Part shown: positions 1 to 10,704 of the stretch, piece after piece
How the letters are laid out: each line of letters begins with the position of its first letter
Position numbering within the stretch: position 1 is the stretch's first letter
Assembly: GCA_964017155.1 (NCBI GenBank)
Contig: OZ024857.1
Location: 919,701 to 983,700 of the forward strand
DNA: 64,000 bases
Direction of reading: 5' to 3'
Origin: Oasisia sp. SBJ-2009
Taxonomy: Eukaryota; Annelida; Polychaeta; Sabellida; Siboglinidae
Notes under the pieces: model-generated
Told to the model about the DNA's origin: nothing
Databases searched by the model: none
The model's input: only the letters and a program-made list of their open reading frames with translations
Made by a program: the position numbers and the translations under genes

Positions 1-298
1 ATGTTATATGTAAAATGCAAAATCCGTTAAAAAACACATACGACTAACATTTATGGGGAGTGTCTATTATCTGCACTACATAAATCGCTATGTCTATGAT
101 ACTGTGGTAAACTCAATATTAAATCGGACATTTAAGATAAGAAAGGTATAACACAAGATATTTATGTTCTGATTTTCCTAATATTCATCAGTCGGAAGTT
201 ACAACTGTCATCCATCGAATATTAGTCTAATGACCAGTCCCCAAATCAGCGCCAATCGCGCGGAGTCTCGCCGTGTATCGTGACACACTTACGCGCCC
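1..298. mobile_element. Partial TA-flanked DNA element (one end)
   Basis: This stretch is the reverse complement, at high identity, of 48579-48872, an interval inside a 696-bp TA-flanked element. It runs off the left edge of the window. Its right terminus reads CTTACGCGCCC followed by TA at 299-300, matching the terminal inverted repeat of the second copy. No coding sequence is visible. The TA flanks suggest a Tc1/mariner-like or similar non-autonomous element, but the superfamily is inferred only. Confidence 0.6.
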
Positions 299-817
299 TA
301 TTGGGGACAGTTAACTGGTAGATTACCGAAGTTTTACTTCATTTCGGCACGTTTAAACTGCGTACCGCAAAACAGACAGTGTCATCAAATAATGAAAATT
401 TATTTCAGCAGTTCGCGCGTATATCGAAGTTTCACTGGCAACCGTCAACATTTTGAAATCAGAAATGCAGGCGATTTCATTGAACTCGGCGTCGAGCTCC
501 ATTTCCTGTACTGCTTGTTATAATCGTCACGCGCCTGCCACGCGCCCCGTTCCCACCCGTTAAACCACCTGCCGCAGTTTTCAGAATAGTTTGTTCGTTT
601 CGAATCGATTTACTTTGTCACTAACAGTAAACGATTATTCCATTATGCAATATAGTTTTGTGACGCATACAAGGCATAATGTGGTTAAAAGGAATTTCTC
701 CATAAATTTAGTTAAAATCCGTATCAAAACGGAGTACGGCCGTATCACTTAAAAAACGGCCAAAATCCGTATCGGATACGGGTAATCCGTATCATGTGGC
801 ATGTCTGCTCTTTTAAT

Positions 818-905
818 TAACTGTCGGTCGGCTGCGTAACTACGCCGAGAAGATGGCGTGCGGCTAAAAGGTGCTGCCACCTCACGGAGTCTGGTTAATC
901 GAAAA
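818..905. repeat. Solo fragment of the GCTGCCACCTCACGGA palindrome family
   Basis: It holds the block CTGTCGGTCGGCTGCG, then ACTACGCCGAGAAG, then the motif GCTGCCACCTCACGGA, in the same order as the arms of the large inverted repeat at 52542-53741. The flanking 300-817 has no recognisable gene; 700-800 contains repeated CCGTATC motifs of unknown meaning. Confidence 0.5.
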
Positions 906-950
906 AAAAAACAAGCGACACCATCCGTTAGGTGGCGCCTCTATTTCTAT

Positions 951-1996
951 GAATGCCAAACCCCAAAGCCAAAGCAGAGATACTCAATCAACAGTTTCAG
1001 TCAGTCTTTACAGATGACCAATCTCCTCAAGAAACCAATCTAGATACAATTCAACTCTACCAGAAATGCCAGACATAGATATTACAGAAACTGGTATACT
1101 AAAACTCCTGCAAAATCTGAAACCCTATAAAGCCCAAGGACCAGATGACATCCACCCAAGAATTCTAAAAGAGTTAGCTGTTGAAATTGCGCCATCACTT
1201 ACCTTAATCTTTCGTAAATCATATGAAACAGGAGAAGTCCCCAAAGACTGGTTAAAAGCAAATGTCTCACCTATCTTCAAACTTGGCCAAAAATACCTCG
1301 CTTCAAATTACAGACCCATCTCCTTGACATGTATAACATCCAAATTAATGGAACATGTCTTGGTTTGTAACATAATGAAACATGCACAGTCACACAACAT
1401 TCTTTGTGATCTTCAACATGGCTTTCGATCTCGTGTGTCATGTGAGACACAACTTATCCAGTTCACTAACGACCTAGTCACCAATATGCAATCTGGCGCA
1501 CAAACGGATGTCATAGTGATGGACTTTTCTAAAGCATTTGATAAGGTCAGCCATACCAAACTAATTGACAAACTCCATCACTATGTCATCCAAGGCAAAA
1601 CATATTCCTGGGTTAAAGCGTTTTTAACCGACAGATCCCAAAGAGTACTTACTAATAGAGGGCGAGGCCTCCTCTGAAGTCCATGTAACATCAGGAGTCC
1701 CTCAAGGATCTGTACTTGGTCCCTGCCTATTCCTTTTTTTACATTAACAACATTATAGACAATGTTACTTCCACAGTTAGACTCTGCTGATGACACCATA
1801 ATGTATATAGCTCTTAAGCCTAAGATAAACGCAGCTGCACTCCAGGAAGACCTTAACACACTCGATAAGTGGGCCAAAAAATGGAAAATGAGCTTTAATC
1901 TTGAAAAGTGCCATGTCATCCCTGTAACAAGAAATAAAACTATCACTAAAACCCAATACATTTTCCATGGACAACTACTTGAAACTGTATCACAGG
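951..1996 (+). mobile_element. LINE reverse transcriptase fragment, broken (CR1/Jockey group)
   Basis: A degraded non-LTR retrotransposon reverse transcriptase. A lead-in resembling the endonuclease-RT linker (NPKAKAEILNQQFQSVF) is followed by a long frame at 1066-1677 with the family blocks KAQGPDDIHPRILKEL, NYRPISLTC, LQHGFR and VMDFSKAFDKVSH. A frame change near 1660 breaks it; the next frames hold [11 protein letters not shown] and an ADDT catalytic motif near 1786, itself disrupted. The 3' end is cut off by the hAT MITE starting at 1997, so it is a dead copy lacking both ends. The clade is inferred from motif style; a phylogeny would be needed to separate CR1 from Jockey. Confidence 0.85.
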
Positions 1997-2294
1997 CATA
2001 GCTTTATCTAGAGACCCATCCACCCATCATTTGGACGGGTAAAATCGAATATGGACGGGTAGAAATATGGAAGACGGGTTGTGGACGGGTAAGAAAATGA
2101 AGGAGCAAAAAAAAGGTCTTCCAAAACCATAGATATTGTTAGTTATGCCTTGAAAGTGAGTGTAAATGTGTGTTTGTAGCCCATTTCAGGTCATCGGGCA
2201 CAATTTGAAAGTTTGTAAACTAGCTTAACAGTTAGCATCCACGTGTCCAACAAAACATGTGACTAGCAATAATTTTATCCTGCATAAAGCCCTG
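1997..2294. mobile_element. hAT MITE, copy 1
   Basis: A 298-bp non-autonomous element. Its ends are CATAGCTTTAT and, inverted, CAGGGCTTTAT, and it is flanked by near-identical 8-bp duplications (ATCACAGG at 1989-1996, ATCAGAGG at 2295-2302). The CAGGG-type terminus and 8-bp target duplication are hAT hallmarks. It is closely related to the copy at 3116-3421 and shares ends with the longer element at 49418-50701. Confidence 0.8.
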
Positions 2295-2810
2295 ATCAGA
2301 GGGAGGCTAGACTCATGTCTAGACAATTAAATTTGACACTTACCCTGGCTGTCACAACTTTCTCTTTCACAACACCAAACCACAGATGAATTTGGTTGTA
2401 GGATCCTAGGGACTTGAATCATTTCAGATAATTCTATATGTACGCACTCTGAGAATAAACACAGTGTTTATTCACTATGTCAGACATAATTTATCATGAT
2501 ACTGACTGCTAGTAATACAATCTAAAGGTTCCGCCTACTTAGCTTTCTTCTTTGATGTACTGGCCAAAGTGAATTTACAAGCATGGAAGGAAATCTGTCT
2601 AAACAATGGTGGCTACTAATGACACTGTCACACATCTTGACTGCTGTTGAGAGGCAGGGCTGTTTTGGTCACATGACTGAGAACTATGCCTAAACTGGCC
2701 CTACAGCTTAAAAAATGCATTTTGAGCCAGTACCAATGTTGAGCCCATACCATAAGATCCTTTTCGTCTTCCAGTAATCCACTACCATCAAATATGCCGA
2801 TTGTTTTAGA

Positions 2811-3045
2811 GGCGCGGTTAGTGTGATTGTTAGCACATCTGCTTGGCATGCTGGCAGCCTGGGTTCAATACCCGCTCATGGCAGTCATGGTATATTTAGT
2901 GTTACAACCTGGCTCTCAACATTGGGACTATGTATCCCTCATGAATCATAGAATCATGTTAACGGCAACCCATCTCAATTTGGGACGTAAAAGAACCAAA
3001 GATGATGACAAGCACCCTGGCAGTGATCAGTACTGACCATCCTTA
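2811..3045 (+). mobile_element. tRNA-derived SINE
   Basis: The head resembles a tRNA with a possible A box (near 2818-2836) and a B box GGTTCAATACC (near 2872), followed by about 160 bp of unrelated body. The anticodon arm is not clean, so this is a SINE rather than a tRNA gene. It lies just upstream of the second hAT MITE. Confidence 0.6.
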
Positions 3046-3115
3046 GTGACAGCATTGCCATGGAAAGGTTAGCTTGGCGTATGTGAAAAAAGACAGACTA
3101 GTTCAGTGAAACCTC

Positions 3116-3421
3116 CATAGCTTTATGTAGAGATCTGTCCACCCGTCATTTGGACGGGTAAAAGTATTGTGGATGGGTAGAAATATGGGTTGACGGGTGG
3201 TGGATGGGTAAAAAATGAAGGAGCAAAAAAGGTCTTCCAAAAGCATAGATATTGTCAGTTATGCCTTAGAAGTGAGTGTAAATGGAGTCACGTGTGTGTT
3301 TGTTGTCAATTTCAGGTCATCAGACACATTTTAATGTTTGTAAACTGGCTTAACAGTTAACATCCATGTGTCCATAAAAACATGTGTGACTGGCAATACT
3401 TTGATCCTGCATAAAGCCCTG
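3116..3421. mobile_element. hAT MITE, copy 2
   Basis: A 306-bp element with the same termini as the copy at 1997-2294 (CATAGCTTTAT ... ATAAAGCCCTG) and a perfect 8-bp target duplication, GAAACCTC, at 3108-3115 and 3422-3429. It carries no coding capacity. The perfect duplication suggests a younger insertion than copy 1. Confidence 0.88.
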
Positions 3422-3595
3422 GAAACCTCATAAAATGATAATGTTGTAGCCGCAACTATATATAGACTAGTTAGATATCAGAACCCTGCCGAGTGCTGGA
3501 AACAGTTAGAACTACTGAAACATCACACATGACCAAAGTATCAATACATGTGGCTTACTATTACACCTACCAGTATATGATTGTTTTGCTTTCAG

Positions 3596-3642
3596 CGAGG
3601 TGGTGGCATATTGTCAAGTAAACTGAAGCCTGACAGCATCAA
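3596..3642 (+). CDS. terf2ip-like: RAP1-like gene, possible BRCT-fragment exon
   Basis: A 47-nt candidate exon bounded by TGCTTTCAG and GTAAGTTC, both strong splice sites. It reads RGGGILSSKLKPDSIK, which resembles the GGG turn of the RAP1 BRCT domain. It ends in phase 2, which matches the entry phase of the exon at 5570, but joining them directly would leave the BRCT domain incomplete, so exons may be missing upstream and between. A further candidate at about 3946-4029 (acceptor TTTTCTTCTTAG) was not convincing. Confidence 0.4.
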
Positions 3643-6600
3643 GTAAGTTCTCTTGTTTGGTAGCTTGTTTAAGGACTTGAAAAACAAAATAATTATAATT
3701 GATGTTAAATAGGTGTGAAGTATCTTATTTCTACTTTGAAATTATTTTACAGTTGTGGAAGTCTGGTTTGTTTTGTATAATTTATACACAAAATGACCAA
3801 TCGTCCATACATTGAATTTACAAACAAATGTACAGAAAATTAATTGGTTCTTTTATGGTGTGCATGTGTTAATGTATTACTATATATTGGACACTTAAAC
3901 AACTTGTGTAAAAATATCTTAAAGTTTAGTACTAGCCTTTTCTTCTTAGCCGTTCCAGCCCTGTCAAAACAGAAGTGTTTTTCTCCCACCCCCCGCAAAC
4001 ACATATTCCACTTTCCGATGAGTTTTTAGTGTGTATATTTTATCATAATGTATTATATATTATTTTATTTCATATTTTACATTTTCAGCTAATATATTTC
4101 TACTAGATCGTATCAATAATATTTATCAATGTTATATAGGAAAAGAAATTATTTGGACCTTTTTATGTGATTGTTCTTATATATTTATTTATTTTATTCA
4201 AAGTACTAGTATATTTTATCATTGTCATTTGGTGCATGTGAATGTATTGCCATGTGAGTGTAGTGATACGATGACCAATATTACACATTTCAATGTTTTA
4301 TTGTAACAACACATGGCAATATGGCTATCTTATCTTATTATATTAAAGTTCTTTGTAAAATTGTCAAAATTTACAGTTCATTGTTTAGGCAGTGTTCGTC
4401 GTTTTTCTTCAGTATCGTCAATACCGGTGGTAATGCAATACAATATTCAAGCAATTGTCATAAACATTGCTATGTTTAGAAAATGTTTATAGACTTTTTA
4501 TTAGACATTTCAATTAATTCAACTTGTTTTGAAATGATGGCCATTGCTTTAGAATTTCTTTTTAGTATCATTCACATTTTAATCAGTGTTTATGTTTTAG
4601 ATTAATTTATAGATTTATATATATATATATATATATATTTGCATACACAGTTTTAGTAAAGGTTTTAGTTTTATATTAATTTATATAATTTACATACCAA
4701 GTTTTAGTACTATACATCTTAAAAGCAGTGTTTAATTTATTTTAAATTAATGTATAATTTACATACAAAGGTTTACTAGTACATCTTAAAACCAAAAATG
4801 TATTAATATGATTTATATTAATTTATATAATTTACATTTCTATTTATTAATATATATTTAGTATATTTCTTGTGCAGCGCATCGATCCGCCATGCGGGAA
4901 TTAGCGCTATATAAAAATTGTGTTGTTATTATAACCGAAAAAGAGTTATCTTAACTCCAAATTGTTTAGCATGTGCATCATTTAAGGCTTCATGTTTCTC
5001 ATCATCACTACTGCTATTTAAGCAGTTGCATTGGCTTCCAGTTGTATATCAAATTTAATTTTAATTGGCTACTCTTACATATCGTAGTCTTCTTCTCAAC
5101 AACCGACATAATTCTGTCATTCAGCATAGTATCGTTTTCTAGTCAATCCCAATAAAAACTTGCTTCTGGTCACCTCCAGCTCAGTAATGTGTCTATGCGA
5201 CCCAACTTAACAAAAGGAATCACATGTCACTGATGTCAGAAATGTTCAATACTTATTATTACCAGTGGAAAGAATCTCAGCTTTCACATGATGTATCATG
5301 TAAGAAGTCACATTAATAGCAAGTGAAGTTATGGCTTGACAAACATGTGTTACTCTTCAAACATGACACAAAAATACATAAAACAGACTAAAAACAGTAC
5401 AAATGGTGACAACTGATAAAATGAATACTAACAAGATTTGAGATTCAGGGAAAATCTCAAAAAATTTGGATTCGTAATTTTTTCAATAAAAAAGTACATT
5501 TATAAAAAAGTGGTTTTCATGACATCTGACTGATTTCATTAAGACTGGTCATATACTGTCCTGCTTCAGACGAAAGAAGTATCTACAGTGTCACGACATG
5601 GCCATTATAAAGTACCTTCTGGAAGACAGCCACTACACACGCATGAAAGGCAACACGGTGTGGCATGAGATGGAGATGTTTCAGGTGAATTTGGTTTATG
5701 TACAAAATTAACAAACATGACAAAAGTAAAGGCAAGTTCTTATATAGCGCAGTATCCAGTCCTCAGGACCGTTCAAATTGCTTTATACTTTACTTCCCTG
5801 ACAGACCTGTTCACTCAGGCACCATTTCGGCTTCTCTGGGAAGCATCCAGCCATATGCTGCAATTAATGCGTGAAGGCTGCTCGTACACATATCCACCAC
5901 TGTCTATAGCCAGGTACTCATTTATACAGCTGAGTGAACTGGAGCAATGTAGAGTGAACAAACTTGCCCAACGTTTTAACATCGCAGCACAGGATTCGAA
6001 CCCAGGTTCTAGTAGTCTAGAGTCCGAAGCTCTACCCCTGAGCCTTTGTGCTCAATCATGTGCTGCTTGGTCGATGCTCCACCCATGTGGCAGCCTCCGG
6101 AGCGACCAGAGGGCACCCTGGGTGCTCCAAGTGCCCTTCTCCCGCACTGACCCCTAGAGGCATTCCTTCTTCCCTTCCGCGATACGATTGTGGAATCAGG
6201 TCCCGGTGTCGCACTTACATTTTTCCGATCGTTAAAAACGTTATGATTGACGTTTCTGCGCATTCGCAATAAATGTAAAATCATCAATGTCCAGCGAAAC
6301 GACAAAGCATTTTTGGTATAAATAACACTGTTTGTTATGTGATACTTTCTGTGAAGAGTTTCTTAAAATGTCGTTCAATGCAATAAAATATTACTTACGG
6401 ATTGTGGCACACTACAGTCACGTGATTTACGCTTGCTATCAAAATATGCCTCAAAACTTGTTTGCGTCGTGTTAATTTGCGACATATAACTTCGCTGAGA
6501 GGTTATATACATCCTAACAAATAACCTGTGTTATTTATGCCACAGATGCTTTGTCGTTTCGCTGGACATTTATGATTTTACATTTATTGCGCATGCACAG

Positions 6601-9529
6601 AAACGTCAATCGGAACGTTTATAACGCCGGAAAAATGTAAGCACGACACTGGAAATAACCCTCTGTGCCAGTTCTCTGCAGGCCTTCAAAATCACCACTA
6701 GTGTCTGGCTATGAGCCTCATGTTCACTAGGATCATCTACAGCTGCACGATCCACTGTGGATCAGGGCTTTATGCAGGATTTTAATAATGCATAAAATAA
6801 CAACAATGAAATGCGGCGCCGAAAGTTCTTGATTGAGAAATTCCTGAATTTATTTCCCTTGCTGCCATTTAGAATTTTTTTTAAGTTTGTTACCTCTACG
6901 TTGCTCTAGTTCACTCTGGTTTATGAATAGGTACTGACTAAAGACAGTGGTGGATATTTATGTATGAAATTATGGATATTTGTCGTGTTATTTGCAGCAT
7001 TGCTACAAAAGCTATTTGGTGAGAGTGATTTGGTCGTCAGCATGTATCAAGATGCTGCTGTATAAATTGACACTACAGCCTGTACATGTAATAGGAATCT
7101 TTGGGCACCGAGTCCCACGTCTCATAATGCTATCAGTTGAAACAGTGCTAAACAGTTATATAAAAAAATTGACGGTATCAATTATTTACATTATCGTGTA
7201 ATTATCTCATTATTTAATAACATATAGTGTGAAGCTGTTTTGGGGAAAGTCGTAATTATATTTCTAACCAATTATGGCTCTGAATATAACATTGTCAGTG
7301 TTTTGTGATTAGTTACGTCTTACGTGTAATCCAATCCAGGCAGATAATGAGGTAGTAGCATTTACATGTGTCAGTGTAATTAATTACAGTTGTAATCAAC
7401 ACGTCCATTTGATCTGATTCGGGTGACTCTTTACATGTGTCAGTGTAATTAATTACTGTTGTAATCAACTCGTCCGTGTGATCTTATTCAGGTGACTCTT
7501 TACATGTGTCAGCGTAATTAATTACAGTTGTAATCAACACGTCTGTGTGATCTGATTCAGGTGACTCCTCACACCTGGCAATCAATGAAGGACCACTGCA
7601 GGAAGAAGATCGTTCCAAATATAAACAACTACGGGCTTCGGAAACTGGAAGTAGCTAAACTGACTGGTACGACAACCCAGCCAGGGTTACAGTTCGGGGA
7701 TACTACGAACACTACCCCACCACATGATGATCCAGGTAAGATTACTCTACCATGTGTACAAAGTATCACTCACGCACTCATTCGTGTCAGCCACTGGATA
7801 TTATACAATACAATAAAACTTTATTGTTCCGGACCGGGAAATTCATTTTGCAGCGTTCGTCATAAAAATATAAAATACGGAATGTGGATATTTGTGGCTT
7901 CGTCTGTCCTTCTCACTGTCCCTCGGTCTACCATTGCCGACTTTAGGTCTTCCGTCTGTAGATCGACATACCTGTCAGTTTAAGTATGTTGCTGTTGGTC
8001 TTCCTCTCTGGGTCTTTCCATGAGCATGTTGATGCAAGATCATCGTAGATGCCATTTTGTCTTTCTCTCGCAACGTCCAGCAAATGTCAGTCATTTTCTT
8101 CTTATTTTGGTGACCACATATCCCACTGTACAGTTGGTCGTTACTGACCATGGCTTACCCAGCTGATAACATGAAATAAATTTACTTCAATAACATTTTT
8201 TCTGGTAAATTATAGTTGCTAATGGTTAGATTTTTAAACACTTAGACCCTGCATAGACCCAAACAATTGCCTCTTCCCCTTTTGATAATTAGTGTACATA
8301 GTAGAAATTGTATTCAAGTCGCTTCAGTGAACCACAATTTGTTTAAAAGTATTATTATTTTTCATTTTCTTACATGTTCGAATGAACATTTTAAGAGAAA
8401 AGGCATTAATAAAATGACACGATCAAATAAAAAAAATCATTGTCCATTAAAATTTATGTATTGGTAGTTTACACTAAGTGTCTTGATTTTGTGATGGAAA
8501 CAGATAATATTTCTTCAAGCGCTACAAACATTATACAGTTCCCTGTTGGTCATTACTAAACGTGGCATAACCAGCTGATAACAGGAAATAAATGACTTCA
8601 TCATTTTTTCTGGTAAATTATAGAAGCTACTGGTTAGATTTTTTAATACGTAGAACCACACAATTGCCTCTTCCCACTTTGATAATTAGTGTACATAGTA
8701 GAAAGTGTATCCAAGTCATACCAGTGAACCACAATTTGTTTAAAAGAATTACTATTTTTCATTTTCCTACATGTTTCACTGACCATTTTAAGAGAAATGG
8801 CATTAATAAAATGACACAATTAAAAGGATAGGTATCTTTTTTTAAATCATTGTTCATTAAAATATATGTATTGATAGTTTACCCTAAGTGTCTTGGTTTT
8901 GTGAAGGAAATTACAGATAATGATTCTTCAAATGTTACGATAAATTATAAAAATTCTCCTTTGCAGGATTATCTTCGCTGTCACCTCCGATCACGGGTGA
9001 TAAACCAACTACATCTGCTGAAGATATTTTCCCAGCAGATCATGATCTGAATGAGCTTGTTCGAGAATTATTTGCGAATGCGATCGACATATATGACCCT
9101 CCAGAGGGCAGCACGTGCATTGATGCGCAGTCGAAAGAACGCACAACCAACGGAACAAGTGATGGCGCAAGTCACATGACAGGAAGTAAGAAACCGAAGC
9201 ACGCGTCAGTGCAAGATGTTGACAGCTGTACTGTGGTGTTGGAACGGCCACTAGGTGTCACTGGGGATGGAGATCATGTGATCAAGACACGCAGAAAGCG
9301 TCCACTGAGATTTCGAACGATCGACAATAATGATGATAAACGGAATGAAAGTGAAAGTGAAAGGAACGTTACTTCCACTACTCATGAAATGAAATCGTGT
9401 GATGGAGACGTGGTCATGTCTTGTCATTTGAGAGGTCAAGGTCACCTGCCCGACATGGGGTCACCCCGGAAACAATACACCAGGACATTGAGGTCGCAGA
9501 ATGAAGACGTGGAGAAGGTCGATGGATAG
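3596..9529 (+). CDS. terf2ip-like: TERF2IP/RAP1-like gene, 3' part, four proposed exons
   Basis: Spliced gene made of 3596-3642, 5570-5684, 7561-7735 and 8967-9529. The second and third exons together encode a RAP1-type Myb domain: the stretch HDMAIIKYLLED, then GNTVWHEME, then TPHTWQSMKD parallels the family pattern of an acidic helix, a GNxLW turn and HxWQSxKDRY. TERF2IP (RAP1) binds TRF2 at telomeres and also regulates transcription. Intron phases agree for 5570-5684 to 7561-7735 (phase 0) and 7561-7735 to 8967-9529 (phase 1). Family members carry an N-terminal BRCT domain; only a GGG-containing fragment (3596-3642) might belong to one, and its phase fits direct joining to 5570. The C-terminal TRF2-binding domain is not recognisable. 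The gene is convergent with topbp1. Identity rests mainly on the Myb domain. Confidence 0.6.
4868..4940 (+). repeat. Retrotransposon 3' tail remnant
   Basis: The sequence GGAATTAGCGCTATATAAA followed by a TTGTTATTATAA-like tail is the common 3' end of many invertebrate LINE/SINE families. Nothing upstream of it is recognisable. It lies in the presumed intron of the RAP1-like gene, which is AT-rich from about 4020 to 4870 and includes an (AT)n run near 4617-4638. Confidence 0.45.
5570..5684 (+). CDS. terf2ip-like: RAP1-like gene, Myb domain exon 1
   Basis: A 115-nt exon with acceptor CCTGCTTCAG and donor CAG|GTGAAT. It starts with one nucleotide completing a codon, then 38 codons containing QCHDMAIIKYLLED and KGNTVWHEMEMFQ. 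This is the first half of the RAP1 Myb fold (helix 1, then the GNxxW element). It ends in phase 0, matching the exon at 7561. Confidence 0.65.
5735..6052 (-). mobile_element. tRNA-derived SINE, minus strand
   Basis: About 85-90% identical to 15590-15906. Read on the minus strand it begins with a tRNA-like head (CTCAGGGGTAGAGCTTCGGA, degenerate B box GGGTTCGAATCC) and ends in a body containing GCGCTATATAAG-type sequence. This copy is the more diverged one. Confidence 0.75.
6203..6652. mobile_element. Foldback MITE with long inverted arms
   Basis: The arms 6203-6330 and about 6525-6652 are inverted copies: the left outer end is CCGGTGTCGCACTTACATTT and the right end inverted is CCAGTGTCGTGCTTACATTT. 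Both arms contain the string TTTGTCGTTTCGCTGGACAT, inverted in the left arm. The central 190 bp is unrelated. No clear target-site duplication was found. It lies in the intron between the two Myb-domain exons. Confidence 0.65.
7362..7567 (+). repeat. Three tandem copies of a 3' splice-site region (68-69 bp unit)
   Basis: The unit starts TTTACATGTGTCAG and ends with GATTCAGGTGACTC, so each copy carries a polypyrimidine-poor intron end, an AG and the first exon bases GTGACTC. The third copy holds the real acceptor of the Myb exon at 7561. In the first copy the CAG reads CGG and in the second the sequence is intact (TTATTCAG), giving one usable decoy acceptor. Confidence 0.85.
7561..7735 (+). 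CDS. terf2ip-like: RAP1-like gene, Myb domain exon 2
   Basis: A 175-nt exon with acceptor GATTCAG and donor CCAG|GTAAGA. It encodes VTPHTWQSMKDHCRKKIVP, the third helix of the RAP1 Myb domain (family pattern HxWQSxKDRYxKxL), then a polar linker. It ends in phase 1, completed by GA at 8967. Translating on into the intron also stays open to 7983, so retention would add residues before a stop. Confidence 0.65.
8132..8910. repeat. Intronic direct duplication, about 370-400 bp unit, two copies
   Basis: The segments about 8132-8500 and 8534-8910 align along their length (shared blocks: CCAGCTGATAACA, GATAATTAGTGTACATAGTA, GAACCACAATTTGTTTAAAA, GGCATTAATAAAATGACAC) with roughly 85% identity and small indels. 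It is an old tandem duplication in the last intron of the RAP1-like gene, without coding content. Confidence 0.8.
8967..9529 (+). CDS. terf2ip-like: RAP1-like gene, last coding exon
   Basis: A 563-nt exon after acceptor CTCCTTTGCAG; GA completes the phase-1 codon, then 187 codons to TAG at 9527-9529. The product is polar and charged with no membrane segment: an acidic start (DHDLNELVRELFANAIDIYD) and a basic patch KTRRKRPLRFRT that could be a nuclear localisation signal, followed by NNDDKRNESESERN. The usual RAP1 C-terminal domain is not evident. A single open frame through 560 nt with good splice sites supports it as real coding sequence. Confidence 0.6.
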
Positions 9530-9829
9530 ACATTTTATATTATGTACTATAATGACTGTACGTATTTGTACATGTCCTAACAATTGGATTTGCTGTCCAA
9601 ACATGTACAATACATTATTTATTATTGTATCCAGATATCATATGCTCACTATTGACAATGCTTAGTGGTGTTGTCAATGTTTAGTGGCCAAAACGTCTGT
9701 CGAAGTACATACCATCATTATGGTGATTCTTTTGTTACATATACAACTCTAATCATTTTTACTTTCAAATTTTATGTAGCGAAGTACCAACTCCATAAAT
9801 CTGCTTCCAAGGAGGCTGAACTTCAATGT

Positions 9830-9835
9830 AATAAA
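9830..9835 (+). promoter_or_regulatory. Candidate polyadenylation signal AATAAA
   Basis: AATAAA lies 300 nt after the stop codon of the RAP1-like gene, a plausible 3' UTR length. The following 9900-10260 is AT-rich and holds many other A-rich matches, so this choice is tentative. Confidence 0.4.
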
Positions 9836-10263
9836 GCTTTATTGCCATATTCAACGTGTAAAAGTTACATGATAAATTGGAATGTAGTCTGGCGTTGACT
9901 TACATAGTGCCTAAATATACAGTAAAATAGAACACGGCAAACAAATATAAAATATAGATATAAAATATACATGTTCTTTAAAATAAAATAAAAAAATATT
10001 TTAATATAAAAAAAAATATTTTAATATAGTAAATAACTAAAGACAACATTAAAATAATAGATTATCTATTTAACAATAATTGTGGTGTAAATTAGTTACT
10101 AAAATAAATAAATAAATAATTAAAAAAATATCCTTTAAAAATAGACATACACTATAAGAGGACTAAAATATCATTTTAAAATTATATTTACAATTACAAT
10201 TGAATTACAATTGAATGCGTCCAATTTTGTTTAAAAATATATATTTATACAATTATTAAGTTA

Positions 10264-10704
10264 AGCTAACATTTCAGGAGAAGATCAGATTGTTGCTCAG
10301 CACCACCGATCCGCCACTGAGAATAGGTACACCCACACCCCACACGCGTACAGCTCAGCCACACCAACCAGCACCAGAAAAATAACAATTCCGCCAGAGA
10401 GGCGAAAACAGCCAAGTTTCCAGGGTCTTTACAGCTACGTTCTATATTTCACTCCTGATAAGGCTGCTACGGCACTCGGGTAAAAACTGTTTCTAAAGCG
10501 ATTTGTTTTCGTACGGATGCACCTATAGCGTTTCCCTGAAGGTAATAATTCGAACAGATGATGGGCGGGGTGAGTTTGGTCTGAGATAATTTTGCCTGCT
10601 CTTTTTTTTTTTTTTTTTTTGTCAGTCCACCGTTGGCTTTGCACACTCAAGTCTATGTATTGGAACTTTATGTGTTGCCTTTTTACACAAACAATTTTGT
10701 TCAC
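10264..10704 (-). mobile_element. LINE 3'-terminal fragment, minus strand
   Basis: The minus-strand frame contains HHLFELLPSGKRYRC and NRFRNSFYPSAVAAL, matching the conserved C-terminus after the reverse transcriptase in Jockey/CR1-type elements (LLPSGxRYR ... RxxNSFFPxAI). An A/T-homopolymer (about 10602-10620) interrupts it. From 10740 to 15590 I see no supported gene; short open frames there have no domain or splice support. Confidence 0.65.
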
